Numbered from the stretch's first letter, positions 20,892 to 34,291 are shown. The stretch: DNA of 64,000 bases from Artemisia argyi (GCA_030686995.1 CM060692.1:17465465-17529464), one strand, 5' to 3'. Notes: generated by a model from the letters alone, not told the origin. Translations and numbers: made by a program.

Positions 20892-21698
20892 ATGGCGGAA
20901 GACCGCCCCATGTGTGAGCTTCTCCAGGCCCCCATTGAGGGTTATGGAGATGCTATTGTAGTTCCATCCATTGTGGCTGACAATTTTGAGCTCAAAACTG
21001 GGTTACTTAATCTTGTAACCTCAAGTCAGTTCTACGGTTTTGAGAGGGACGACCCTCATGCTCACATTCGATGGTTCAACAAAATAACGTCAACCATCAA
21101 GTACAAAAATGTCCCATCTGAAGCAATCAAGCTTCTTCTCTTCCCATTCTCCCTCGAGGGACAAGCCCGGATTTGGCTTGAAAAACAACCCCCTCGCTCT
21201 ATTGAGACATGGGAGGATTTGGTAAAAAAGTTTGTGAATGAATTCTTCCCACCTTCTAAGACCACGAGTCTTAAAAACGAAATCACCAAATTCACTCAAA
21301 AATATGATGAATCATTTGGTGAAGCGTGGGATCGTTTTAAAGAATTACTTCGTAAGTGTCCGCATCATGGTTTCTCCGAGTTGATGCAACTCGATACTTT
21401 CTACAATGGTGTGAGCCAAGCTGATCAGGATTCTCTCAATGCCTCCGCGGGAGGTAATTTTCTGAGTAGAACCACCAAAGAAGCTTTAGCAATCATCGAG
21501 AACAAGTCCAAGGTCCGCTCTACACGAAGCAAACCGGTTGTTTCCCAAGTGAGTACTGGTCCTTCTACTTCATCTTCCATGAGTCAATCTAGCACCGATG
21601 CTAAGATTGACAAGCTTACTGAAGCTGTTCAAGCTTTGGTTCTCTCCAAACAAAAGAAAGTTGCTTTTTCACAACATCCTCCACCTGCTGAAGTTTAA
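20892..21698 (+). pseudogene. B1 gag, amino part (ends at nonsense codon)
   Basis: 268 codons of capsid: [76 protein letters not shown]. The ATG at 20892 has good context (gtcaccATGGCG). A TAA at 21696-21698 stands where B2 has AAA (Lys), a single-base change just before the zinc knuckle. The frame is otherwise the same as B2 and continues below. It would yield a capsid without nucleocapsid. Confidence 0.9.
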
Positions 21699-23745
21699 AA
21701 AGTGGAAGTCTGTGTAACTTGTGGTGGGCCGCATGCTTACTACAATTGCACAGCTACTGATGGTTCTCCATATGAAGCTCATGCTATAGTCGGGTCCTCC
21801 AATCAAGGAGGTAACCAATACCGTCCTCAAATGGACCAGAGCTATCGTCCTAACCACTACCTTGGGCCGCCTGGTTTTAATCAAAATCAAAATGTTCAAA
21901 ACCGTAACCAAAGCCAAAATCGAATGAACCAAGGTTATCAAAATCAAGGGAATTTCAATCAAGGTCAAGGTTTCCAAAATCGAAATCAAAATTTTCAAAA
22001 TCAAGGAAACTTTAACCGAAACCAAGGTCAAGGTAATTTCTACCAAGGGTATTTTCATGGAAACAACAACCAAAATCAAGGAAATTTCCAAAATCAAGGA
22101 AATTTCAACCAAGGTCCTAACCAAAACAATCGTGCTCAAAATTTTAATAATCAACCTCAAGCAATTGTTCCAACTGGGCCTTCATTTGATGAATTGTTAA
22201 AACAATTCATGAAATCCCAAGAAGAGATGAACAAGTTGTTGGTTAGCCAGATTTCTGAAATCAAGAAGTCTTTAAATGATCGACCCTCGGGCTCAGGAAC
22301 ACTTCCGAGCAACACGATCGCTAACCCGAGGGGCGATGCTAAGGCGATCACAACGAGAAGTGGTTTTTCATATGATGTACCCGCGATTCCTGCTACCTCT
22401 TCTTCCTCTCCTCCAAAGGTAGTGGAACGTGAACCTGAGGTGACAATGGACAAGGTGCAATCTCCTAGCTCACGAAGTACCGCACACGTCCAACCTCAGG
22501 TTATTCCAGAAACCAGATGCAAACCTGGAGTTGTCTTTGAACCACCTGAAACTCCAGTGGACAACCCTAAATCCAAAACTTCTATTCCTTACCCATCACG
22601 TCTCAATGAACAAAAGCTCCGCGAAAAAGCTAGTCACCAAATGGATAAATTTTTCCAAATCTTTCAAGATTTGCATTTTGACATTAGCTTCGCGGATGCT
22701 ATTCTCTTGATGCCCAAGTTTGCATCAACAATCAAAAATCTGTTAAGTAATAAGGAAAAACTCTTTGAAATGGCTAGAACTCCTTTGAATGAGAATTGCT
22801 CAGCAGTTCTTTTGAAAAAGCTTCCCGAAAAGCTTGGAGACCCCGGAAAGTTTCTCATTCCTTGTATTTTTCCGGGTATGGTTGAATGCTTCGCCTTGGC
22901 CGATCTAGGTGCTAGCATTAACCTGATGCCATATTCTGTGTGGAAGAAACTATCTCTTCCCGAACTTACTCCCACGTGCATGACCTTAGAGCTTGCCGAT
23001 CGTTCGATTTCTCGTCCTCTTGGCATAGCCGAGGACGTATTCGTTAAAGTGGGAAAGTTCCATTTTCCAGCAGATTTTGTGATTGTTGACTTTGATGCCG
23101 ATTCAAGGGTCCCTCTCATTCTTGGAAGGGGATTCCTTAAAACTGGGCGTGCTCTCATCGATGTATTTGAGCAAGAGATCACATTGCGTGTTGGATCTGA
23201 AGCAATCACCTTCAACCTCGATCAAACATCGAGGTACTCCTCTAATTATGACTCTGAATCGGTAAACCGAATAGATGTCATCGATGTTGCTGCTGATGAG
23301 TACGCTCAAGAGGTTTTAGGTTTCAATGATAATTCTTCGAGTGAAAACTTCACTCCATCTTCTCGTCCCATCATTGCCAATTCTTCTCCTTCCCTCACTT
23401 CGTTTGAGGGAAGTGACTTCATCTTAGAAGAGATTGAGACCTTTCTCAAAAGTGATTCGATTCCCGATGGAATCGATAACCAAGAGATTAAACCCGAGAA
23501 GGATATTCTTCTCCTTGAGAAATTGTTAAACGAAGATCCTTCTCCTCTTCCTCTTCTACCACAACAACTTCATAATCAGGAAATCAAATATGTTGAGAAA
23601 ACTGATGATTTTCCTGAGGTCGAACTTAAGGACTTGCCGCCTCATCTTGAATATGCATTTTTGGAGGGTGATGATAAATTCCCCGTCATAATTGCTAAAG
23701 ATTTAAGTGTTGATGAAAAGGCAGCTCTAATAAAGGTTTTGAAGT
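21699..23745 (+). pseudogene. B1 gag tail, protease and linker
   Basis: It continues in frame after the TAA. The zinc knuckle [13 protein letters not shown] (CX2CX3HX4C) comes first, then a long Asn/Gln-rich region of NQG repeats, the TIANPRGDAK and TTRSGFSYD blocks, and protease with [14 protein letters not shown] and VPLILGRGF. The acidic linker to RT ends where the first solo LTR is inserted. The target-site sequence gaagt is at 23741-23745. The catalytic DLG and flap region look intact. Confidence 0.9.
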
Positions 23746-26700
23746 TGTAACACCCCGAAAAATGGAACTGAAGCAGCGGAAGACTAACGGGGTATTACTT
23801 CATAGATACATTGCCATGATCATAGAAAACGACAATAAAGAGTCGTTTTGAGAAAATTCGTTATCATCCTTTAAATCGTTTAATCAGAGTAGCCACAAAG
23901 GGGTTTAAGGAGTTTAGAAGTACATAATAGAAATGTCTTAAATAAACTTGAATGATAACATTTTTGAGGTAAATCCATATGGGTGCCCTGTTTCCCACTC
24001 CGTGCCATAGATGCGAACTAGATACCTGAGATAAAACATGCTAAAAGGGTCAACACAAAGGTTGAGTGAATCCACAGTGTTTAAGTAATAATATTTTGAA
24101 CACAAGCCAAATGGTAATAAAATGGGATATCGTAACATAGGATATTGCACTAAGCCTCATGACACGCAAACCTTAACATTGTACTGCTACCATAAGAGCT
24201 ACATAGACTCTTATGGGAAATAAGCCCACACATAATAATATGATGCAGGTAAATAGTGCCCTCAGATACTAGGAGGTTGCCAGATTCCTTTGATATTCAA
24301 ATATAGTGCATTCGGTTACCATTTCAGGCTAACATCAAATGGGGCGTCAACTGCCAATAGATCTATTCACTATATTCGCGTTCACTCGCAAGTGATTAAT
24401 GGTTCATGAGATGAGGGACTTGTAGCAACAGCGTAACTTAGGCAATATCAATCAGGATAGCATACAGAAAAATACTTGTGTTCAGTTTTATAGCATGTAT
24501 CTCCCCACGGGATTTGGAAACATAGTAAAATGTGGGACTATGAACTCACCTTCGTAGTAGCAGTCTGAAAATGCAATAGAGTCAAGTAATAGGTGGTAGC
24601 TCCGACGCGTGACCTAGATAAGTATGGCATAGTTTAGTTCACAGTTCTAGTTCAAGACTCGCAACGTTAAGTTATACTTGCTTGTGTGGCTTGGATTAAA
24701 TTTGGAATTTGTTTTTGAAATATTGGCTCATGGAAAGGTGTACGTTCAGAAATAGACAAAGGACGAATGGTGAGAGTGTAACATATTCGACATGATAAGT
24801 TGATAACGAAAGGCGAGATGTACGATGAGTGACGAATAGAGAGGTTGGATTTGGGGGTGTCGTTTAGAAAGTATATATATATATATATATAAATATAATG
24901 TTTATAATAAAAAGCGTGTAGTAAATGTTTTTAAGTAAAAGTTTTATATAAAGTATTTGTATTTTAAATAAAATAAGGTTAAATGGTTGTTTTATATTTT
25001 ATAAATCTTAAGCAAGTTTTTATAATATCATATCAAAATTTATAGATTTCGAAGTAGATGTAAAATCTGTAATTCTTAGTTTGGACTAGTTTTGGTGGTT
25101 TTAAAATATGTGTTAAATGTATATTTGGTTTTATGTCGTGATTTGCTAATAATGATAATCCGAAAATCCATTATATTACGCCGTTCGTTTATATATGTTT
25201 TTAAGTTTATGAGTATGACTTTAGTGGGCTCCGGTCCACATGACAACCAACGCATCTCGTGGTCGAGTGAAAGGAACGAGCTGGAAAGTCAAGTCGTGGC
25301 GGTATAACAATATGTTGGCATAATCGGAAACGATGAGATGAGGGAGACATATGTTGCGTTCAAACCGAAATTACTTCTACGCTGGAATCAGCTGGGCCTC
25401 GGCCTACAGCAGTTTGACACCAACAAGGCCCAACTTTTTAATACTTTGTTGTCAACCAACATGGGCTCAGCCCAAAATCTTTCTTACAAGTTAGTGAAAC
25501 CTGTTTTTGGAAGCAAGTTGGAGCAGTTTTTGACGCAAGGAAAATAGTCAAAACACAAGGTTTAGTATCTAACCCGACTTCGAATTGTTGTGAGACTCAA
25601 GAAGTCAAGACAAGGTGAATAATGTAACCAAATGAGAATGAAAGTCTCACTCCTCGTGAGGCTGTTATACATCCCAACGAACCGCCAACAAACTATAGTT
25701 TTCTTTTAGGACTTAGTCCTTTGTGGACTCGTTTTGACACCGAGTAGCAATGACCCTATATGGGTTCATGACAACCAAGAAGGAGGGGTGAACTAGCCCT
25801 ATGCGAGTTATCCTTGAGCCAAGGTTGGTACACCCGGCTCACACATACGCAGCGAAATAGTAACCCGCTTTACCTAAGCTATTGAGTGAGTCAATATAGT
25901 GGTTGTTATTGTATAACCAAATGGACACAGATAAGTCACACGCACCCTACGTGGGTCGTTGTCGACTAAGAACAAAACCAAATGGATCTTTGGCGAGGAA
26001 CTAAGCTGGAAATATGAATGAACACTTAGCCATGATTCAAAGTGAAAATAAGCACATAAACATTCTTCACCACTTGCCAATACTTATGTTTAGTTGGGAT
26101 TTGTTTCTATTAGTTTGCCACACAAACTTATAACACCAGGACTTCTTTAAAACAATAATTCGATTCATAACAACAAAACCACGAGTCAATATGGCTTACG
26201 ACTAATTAACCCGTAACGAGATTCATAATAAATTTGCAACAGGTCCATGAAATGTAAACGAATCTGAATGAAATAGAAACAAGAATGGAATCCTTACAAC
26301 AATTTGAAGATCGATTACAAGAAATTCAAGAACTTGAACCCGAATCCGCCACAAGCAAATCCACACAACCTTCGAACCTCAGAAATTATCTCCAAATAGC
26401 TACTAGTATTTGATTGTGAAGGTTTTGAGATGTGTGGATCCTTGTGAGTCGATGGGTACATAAAGAACTGATACAAGGGCTTTTGGCTTTGGCTTTCCGA
26501 AAGATGGGTTGATCGATTCACCAAAAGAGGAAAGATTCATCACCGCCAAGTCATCCATGGGGGTTCGCGTTTGACTTCAAGATTAGGACAAAGAGGGCAT
26601 CCCCGTGAGTGATAGGGACCTGTATCGAAACCCTCTACCAAGCCACGCTGCATCTATGATATGAGAGTGATGGTAGGTCTTAATGGAGCGGCTGGGATGA

Positions 26701-27322
26701 GAGTAGAGAAGGACGAAGCATAGATTTGGATGGTGTTGTGATATGTGTACTGGAAAGAAGGAGGTCGAGTATTCCCCTTATAGCCTGCTTTGTCTTCATC
26801 GCCTGGGAAAGGCAGAGAAAGAAAGAAAAGAAGAAGAGGTGTAGGGTCTATAGGCTAGAAGGTAGGAAAGGGTAATTATCTACTTGGGTTTATTTATTTT
26901 TCTCATATGTATGTATATACAAAAATCGGTTCTATGCTTATTGTTTTAACTAATTGTGTTGTACACAAAGTATAGGAGAATTAAAAGTGAGTGTTTAAAT
27001 TAAGGTGAGGTACGGGGTAGAATTTAATTTTGCAATATATGAGGGGAATTAAACGTGCGTCGGGTTTTATTGAATCCCTGTATTTGATTATAATTTCTTA
27101 TGCCATACTATCGCGGTGTCGGTACGCGAGTGTTTTCAGTGAAATAAAATATGAGCTTCCCCACATTATTTGATCGACAATATTCGTTGCTCTGGTAATA
27201 AAATGTATGCAAGAAGATATATTTCTGATACGGATCACAAATAGTCATCATAACGTTTGAAAAATTTTATACTTCAGGCTCACAATAATTTAAATATTTA
27301 GGGAAATTCACGGGTTGTTATA
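23746..27322 (-). mobile_element. Solo LTR 1 (Ty3/Gypsy type) inserted in B1
   Basis: 3577 bp with ends TGTAACACCCC and GGGTTGTTATA, flanked by gaagt at 23741-23745 and 27323-27327. B2 has the uninterrupted sequence, so the ends are exact. No coding region and no internal repeat of its own ends, so it reads as a solo LTR. About 24130-24420 is clearly homologous, in reverse complement, to 32600-32900 in solo LTR 2, placing this copy on the minus strand. LTRs of this length with TGTAAYACCCC termini suggest a Tekay/Del-like chromovirus; that family name is inferred. Insert plus duplication is 3582 bp, a multiple of three. Confidence 0.85.
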
Positions 27323-29603
27323 GAAGTCACATAAACAAGCAATTGCTTGGCGACTCTCCGACATCAAGGGCATTGACCCCGAATTTTGTACCCACAAAAT
27401 TTTAATGGAGGATGACTTCAAACCAGCAGTCCAACAACAAAGAAGGGTGAATCCAAAAATTCATGAGGTCATAAAACAAGAAGTTTTAAAACTCCTTGAT
27501 GCCGGATTGATTTACCCTATCTCGGACAGTCCTTGGGTTAGTCCCATACATTGTGTTCCAAAAAAGGGTGGCATTACTGTTGTCACTAACGAAGAAAATG
27601 AGTTGATCCCAACTCGATTGGTTACGGGTTGGCGTGTCTGCATTGACTATCACAAGTTAAATGACGCCACCCGCAAAGACCATTTTCCTCTGCCCTTTAT
27701 GGATCAGATGCTCGAGAGATTAGCGGGAAATGAGTACTATTGCTTCCTCGATGGTTTCTCGGGTTACTTTCAGATTCCCATTGATCCACAAGATCAAGAA
27801 AAGACCACTTTCACGTGCCCCTATGGAACTTTTGCATATAAGCGTATGCCATTTGGTTTGTGTAATGCTCCGGGCACGTTTCAAAGATGTATGATGGCCA
27901 TATTTTCTGACATGATCGGGAAAACTATGGAGGTCTTTATGGACGATTTTTCGGTCATTGGGGATTCGTTCCAATCATGTCTCTCCCATTTAGACAACAT
28001 GCTCAAACGTTGTGAAGACACAAAGTTATGTCTAAATTGGGAGAAGAGTCACTTTATGGTCAAAGAGGGCATTGTCCTCGGCCATAAAATTTCAAAGAAC
28101 GGGATTGAGGTTGACAAAGCCAAAGTGGATGTCATCGCAAAATTACCTCATCCCACTACCGTCAAAGGTGTTAGGAGCTTTTTGGGTCATGCCGGTTTCT
28201 ATCGTAGGTTTATTCAAGATTTTTCTAAAATCGCCCGACCTATGACCCATCTCCTCGAAAAGGATGCTCCTTTTATCTTCTCACCCGAGTGCATCGAAGC
28301 TTTTGAAACTTTGAAGAAAAAGCTTACTGAGGCACCGATTCTTGTTGCCCCCGATTGGGATTTGCCCTTTGAACTCATGTGTGATGCTAGTGATTATGCT
28401 ATTGGGGCAGTCTTGGGGCAACGCAAATCAAAACACTTTCAGCCTATACACTATGCTAGCAAAACAATGACCGAGGCTCAAAATCATTACACCACCACTG
28501 AAAAAGAATTATTAGCAGTGGTGTATGCCTTTGAAAAGTTTCGGCCATACTTGATATTGACCAAGTGCATAGTGTATACGGATCACTCGGCTTTGAAGTA
28601 CCTCTTTGCAAAACAAGATGCAAAGCCGAGACTACTCCGTTGGGTTCTCCTCCTACAAGAGTTTGATATCATTATTCGTGATAAAAAAGGAGCTGAGAAC
28701 CTAGCTGCTGATCATCTCTCCCGTTTGGAAAACCCCCATCAAGATGTCTTTGAAAAGAAGGAAATTAATGAAACCTTCCCTCTCGAGACACTCAATGCGG
28801 TTGCCTTTCGTGGAGATTCTATTACCCCATGGTTTGCTGATTTCGCAAACTATCATGCAGGTAATTTTGTGGTGAAAGGGATGTCGTCCCAACAAAAGAA
28901 CAAGTTCTTTAAGGATGTCAAACATTATTTCTGGGATGACCCCTACCTTTTCAAAATTTGTGCGGATCAAGTCATCCGGCGGTGTGTTTATGGTCAAGAA
29001 GCCACTGAAATTCTCAAGGCTTGCCATGCTGTTCCCACGGGGGGCCACCATAATCCAAACTACACCGCCAAAAAGGTGTTTGATTCCGGCTTTTATTGGC
29101 CCACAAGCTATAAGGATGCCCAAGAATTGGTCAAGTCCTGTGACGCTTGTCAACGTCACGGGAATATTTCACAAAAGAATGAAATGCCTCAAAATGCAAT
29201 TCAAGTGTGTGAAATCTTTGACGTGTGGGGCATCGACTTTATGGGGCCATTTCCGTCATCTTATGGAAATAAGTACATACTCGTGGCTGTTGACTATTTG
29301 TCAAAATGGGTTGAAGCGAAAGCTTTACCCACAAATGATGCCCTAGTTGTTGTAAAATTCTTGAAAGCTCTTTTTGCTCGATTCGAAACTCCACATGCTA
29401 TAATTAGTGATCGTGGTACACATTTCTGCAATGACAAATTCGACAAAGTCATGCAAAAGTACGGTGTAACTCATCGTCTTTCTACTGCGTACCACCCTCA
29501 AACGAGTGGACAAGTAGAAGTTTCCAATCGGGGCATTAAAAGAATTTTAGAAAGAACCGTAGGTGAAAATCGTGCATCGTGGTCGGATAAATTAGATGAT
29601 GCA
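27323..29603 (+). pseudogene. B1 reverse transcriptase, RNase H and most of integrase
   Basis: It is open for more than 750 codons in the gag-pol frame: RT ([36 protein letters not shown]), RNase H ([37 protein letters not shown]), and integrase zinc finger and core through DRGTHF and GQVEVSNRG. The catalytic residues are present. Tyr-His replaces Tyr-Arg at the conserved CIDYRKLN box compared with A and B2. It is cut by the second solo LTR after LDDA. With the upstream TAA and two insertions it is not functional. Confidence 0.9.
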
Positions 29604-31257
29604 TGTAATACCCCGTAATTTATCCAGTCATTAATTAACGTTTAACACAAATTAAATCCATTTGAACGTTTAATAAACCACTTTTAAGGGTTAATTTTTA
29701 AAAAAAAAATAACACAACTACGAAATATATTCGCCAACTAATTGTGTGACGTATCTCACATCTCACTTCGAAACGGGCTCACACGCGTACCGACACAACA
29801 TTAGTAATGGCTTAAATTCATTAATTATTTTCGGAGTCAATAATTTTCTCTTATTTTAAATTTATAAAAACGTTCCCAAAAATGCATTTCTCGCATTTTT
29901 GCCAAACCGAGGTAATGCGTTTATATTATAACTCAACGGGGCAATGGCTACACAAAATATATTCAATAATAGTTATACACACTTTTCATTTCTTGGGTAC
30001 TAGTATCTCAAAGTCAAAAAGAAACAAATCCATGATAGATCACTATCTATCCTTTTCCTGTGCTTCTTTCGCTCTTCCCAAATGAGTATCACAAGACCAC
30101 CTTGAAGGTGGAGATTGATAGCTACCTTTGCTCAAACAAGCTTATCACAAGACTCCATCCAAGAAAGCTAGTCAAACATTACTGCCTTTGCTCTTTTTAT
30201 TCTGTTGGAAACCACGAGGAGCAGGCACTCCCATTTTTGCACTTTACTTTCCCATAAACAAAGTCACATTTGATTACATTGTTAAAACATCCTACTCCAT
30301 TCCCTTTTATCACTGATCAAACCACATGAAGAAAACACATTCATTTTCCCCTCTCAAACTTCACAGAAAACTAGTATCTTGGTTTCATTTGGAGTTAGTT
30401 TAGAGTCACTTGCAATAGTTTGGTTCTTGGGTATTATTTTGGTTTCTTGATCCTACTCCTAGTCGAACACCACATACACCACTGTAAGGATCATCTAAAC
30501 TCAACTCTTGTGTTTTTCTTGGTTTATTATGTTGTAAAATATGAAAATACTTTATGTTTATGTAAATTGTTAAAGATTAAAGGTTACACATTTGCTTCTT
30601 GAATTTTTATATGCATCGGACTAGTTATATAACAAGTGTAAGATTTTTGTTTTGATGCTTGTGTGGTAATATTGTACACACGAAACACTAATAAGCTCAA
30701 GAAAAATAAGCAATAGCTTATTTACTAGACTTTTCGACTTATATATAAGTTGTGAACTTGTTTGCACATTTTTGGACTTAAGTACTTACAAAAAATATAA
30801 ATCTAAGAAAAACATAAGTTTGGCTCAAAAATGGAAAAATGCTTATTTGTGCTTATTAGCTTATTTGTATACTTTTTGGGCTAGTGAGTGAATCGGCTTA
30901 TTTATTATTATTACTCTCGTTTTTTTGTTTGGACGAATGGTTTTTGGCTTGCTTAAATCTTGTTACATATTATTTTGTTTGAATAATTTAAATTATATTT
31001 AGTTTAGAGCGATTACGCTAATAAAACTAGTCAAATATGCATCCAATCTCATTGATACAAAATGTGGTGAACACACGTTAGTCCATAGTAAACTTGTTTG
31101 TTAAGAAACTTGTAAACCACCCATATTATATCAATTAGTAGCTAAAATGAGAGTCTAAAAACACCATAATTTCAAAAAGGGCATGCATATTGAATTTTAT
31201 ATTTTACGAAACAATGGGTTTGTCGGGTATTGCTTATTTTGGAGTGAGTGACCAAGT

Positions 31258-31497
31258 GCCTATTTTGACATAAAAATTCAATCCGCGACCACTTTGACTC
31301 TTTTTGATATAAAAATACAATCCGCGGGCACCTTTACTTATTTCAATATAAAAATCCAATCCGCGGCCACTTTGACTCTTTTGATATAAAAATACAATCC
31401 ACATCCACTTTTACTTATTTCAATATTAAAATACAATCCGCGGCCACTTTTACTTATTTCAATATAAAAATCCAATCCGCGGCCTTTTTGACTCATT
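31258..31497 (+). repeat. 38-bp tandem repeat with CCGCGG
   Basis: Units alternate between TTTTGATATAAAAATACAAT and TTTCAATATAAAAATCCAAT halves, each followed by CCGCGGCCACTTT. About six to seven copies with drift. It lies inside solo LTR 2. Confidence 0.8.
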
Positions 31498-31777
31498 TTG
31501 GAACTTACTAATTTAACTTATTTAAATTTTATGAGTTTTGACTCATTTTAGTATTTATTGCTTATTTTGGCTTATCGGGCTTATTGGCCTAATGAGTGCT
31601 TATAGAATTGTTTATTGGTTTATTAACTGGTATCGACTAAATCTTGAACTTACTATATTAACTTAATATTTGACATGTTTTAACTTATTGAAACTTATTT
31701 AAGTTTATTACGTGGGGTTAAAGTTGGTTTTATTGTTTTTTTAGTGGGAAAATTTGCAACATTTGAGATTTTTGGGA

Positions 31778-31781
<4 letters not shown>

Positions 31782-31868
<87 letters not shown>
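31782..31868. repeat. (AT)n microsatellite
   Basis: About 87 bp of pure AT dinucleotide inside solo LTR 2. Confidence 0.95.
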
Positions 31869-31870
<2 letters not shown>

Positions 31871-33451
31871 CGGGTCATGCGATTTTCATTAAAATTCTAT
31901 ACTTAGTTAATTTTTACAAAACCCGACTAATAGACGAAAACGAAACATTATTCATATAAACTAACTTAAATAAACTATTTTCCACTAACACTTATAGGTA
32001 TATACATTTTTTTTAACAAACAACATACTTGTATATTTCGACGACGTCTAATATTTACCTTGTGATTATTTTCCGTACAATGTCTTTTGGTTACTTTCGA
32101 ACCAGAGACTCAATTGTCATATATATTTTTACCTATCTACTTGTATACTTACATCTTTCCAAGAGCCAATACTTACATCACTTAAACACTATTTCAAACG
32201 TAAATGCTACCACACAAGCAACAATAACACAAACACTTTAAAATTTTAAACTCATTTAAACTTCATCGAGTCTCAAACTTGAAACTGTAAACTAAACTTA
32301 CGATACTAATCTAGGTTGCGTGTCGGTACCGCTCACTATCACTAATTGACTTTACTCTATTCAGACTGCTATTGTTAAGGTGAGTCATAGCCCCTCTTTT
32401 ATCTATTTTGAACTCTTTGGGGGAGATACATGCTCAAACACTTTTACTTACAAGCTTTACTCGTTTATCTTAAACATTTTACTCGATTTATGAAACACTC
32501 TATTTGTTTATTGCAACATATTAAATGCTACGAACCTGAACACAAGTGTTTTTCTGTATGCTATCCTGATTCATATTGCCTAAGTTACTGTTTCTGCCAA
32601 AAGTCCCTCATATCATGACCCATTAATCACTTGCGAGTGAACGCGAATATAGTGAATAGATCTATTGGAGGTTGACAGCCCATTCGTGCTAGCCGGATAG
32701 ATAGCCTTCGTGCTAGCCGGATTGATAGTCGAATGCACTTTATTTGAGAACTACTAGGAAACTGGCAAACTCCTATTACTCGAGGGCCCTATCACCTGCA
32801 TCATATTATTATGTGTAGGCTTCTATCCCATAAGATTTTTATATATTTCTTATGGCAGCATAACGACGTTAAGGTTTGCGTGTCATGAGGCTTAGAGCAA
32901 TAAGGCGGTACTGTAGTCATGATACAGTATTGCAACTACAAAATTTATGGGCGTATAACGACGTAGCCCACTGTTTATCAAAGTTGAGACTTGTGTTCAA
33001 TTGATTTTTATGCAAACACTATTGATTCACTCAACTATTGACCCGGTTATGGCAAACATCAAACAAACTATGAGTGTATAGCAACATTATCACACAAATT
33101 CGAAACTCTTTCAATCAACTGTTTTACTGATAAACTCTATGAACTCACCAACCTTTGTGTTGACACTTCTTAGCATGTATTTCAGGTGATAACTTACTCT
33201 TGGAGGCGCTTGGCAAATGGCATGGCATGGTCATAGATGACTCTGATAATCATTTGGGACCGCTTAAATACTCTTATGGGCCTATATTTCTGCACTATTT
33301 TTGACAGGTGTAAACAAAGTACTTTTTGACCATGAAATTTCTCCTAATCGATTGAGGTAAAAACCATTCTTTATACTTGGTGTTATGATATCAATCGAGT
33401 AGCACCCTAGTAACATATGCTTCCGCTGGACCTGATTTTGGGGGTGTTACA

Positions 33452-33969
33452 ATGCACTTTGGGCTTTCCGTACGGCTTACAAAACACCCATTGGGTGTAC
33501 GCCTTACAAAATTGTGTACGGAAAAGCGTGCCATCTTCCGATCGAGCTTGAGCACAAAGCATATTGGGCTCTCAAGCATGCCAATTTTGACCTCAAAACT
33601 GCGGGTGATCATAGAAAAGTTCAACTGAATGAATTAAACGAACTTCGTGATCAAGCTTACGAGAACTCTTTGATCTATAAAGAAAAGACAAAGAAGATTC
33701 ATGAATCCAAAATCAAAAACCGCGTTTTTAACGTTGGTGATCGAGTCCTTCTTTTCAATTCTAGACTCAAGATCTTCTCGGGAAAGCTCAAAACCCGATG
33801 GACTGGTCCATTCACTATCGCTAAAGTTTATCCTTATGGCACTGTCGAATTATCCCAAAATGACGGTCCATATTTCAAAGTGAATGGACATCGTTTGAAA
33901 CATTATTTTGGAGAAGACATACCATCCATGGTTGTCCCGGATCTCCAAACTTTCCCCAAGGACAACTGA
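33452..33969 (+). pseudogene. B1 integrase carboxy-terminal part
   Basis: It resumes pol after solo LTR 2 and reads through [40 protein letters not shown] and a GPF/GTVEL module typical of the Ty3/Gypsy integrase tail, to the natural stop after LQTFPKDN. This ending matches element A (LQTFPKDD), so it shows where the family's pol normally stops. It is out of frame with the upstream part. Confidence 0.88.
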
Positions 33970-33978
33970 ATTCGGGGA

Positions 33979-34291
33979 TCGAGTCAAGCTAGCGACTCGA
34001 TGAACAAAAATAATAGCACAATATGGGTTTTCACCCGTATCTCTGATTTCTTTCTACTTTCTACCACCCTAGTGTGGGGGAATGGCCAACCCCCCACTAA
34101 TTTGAAATTGTATAAATGTATATAAGTTCAAAAAAAAATGTGTGATTGTATGTACAGATAAATAAAGTGAAAAATACAAAACAATATTTCCACAGTTAGC
34201 TTCGAATATTATCTTTTTACGTTCATAGGTTCGGCATAATAGCCGGGACTTTGAATATTGAGGACAATATTCATTTCTAAGTGTGGGGGGG
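33979..34291 (+). other. B1 post-pol hairpin set H1-H2-H3
   Basis: H1 TCGAGTC/GACTCGA (33979-34000) starts nine bases after the pol stop. H2 ATATGGGT/ACCCGTAT with loop TTTC (34021-34040) has one G-T pair. The tract AGTGTGGGGG at 34071-34080 is followed by CCCCCAC, which can pair with it. H3 GAATATTG/CAATATTC with loop AGGA (34253-34272) is directly followed by AAGTGTGGGGGGG (34279-34291). The order matches N and, for H1-H3, A. Confidence 0.7.

Larger units (their letters stand above)
29604..33451 (+). mobile_element. Solo LTR 2 (same family as solo LTR 1) inserted in B1
   Basis: 3848 bp, TGTAATACCCCG to GGGGTGTTACA, flanked by atgca at 29599-29603 and 33452-33456. B2 supplies the empty site. 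It is non-coding and in plus orientation, opposite to solo LTR 1. It contains a roughly 38-bp tandem repeat with AATCCGCGGCCACTTT (about 31258-31497, six to seven units) and a TA microsatellite (31782-31868). Insert plus duplication is 3853 bp, which shifts the pol frame. Confidence 0.85.

Noticed and set aside
21669..22160. Antisense frame of 163 aa rich in Ile/Leu over the gag tail
   Set aside because: Shadow of the NQG-repeat coding sequence of gag.
28701..29159. Antisense 152-aa frame over integrase
   Set aside because: Shadow of the conserved integrase frame; the same happens in B2.
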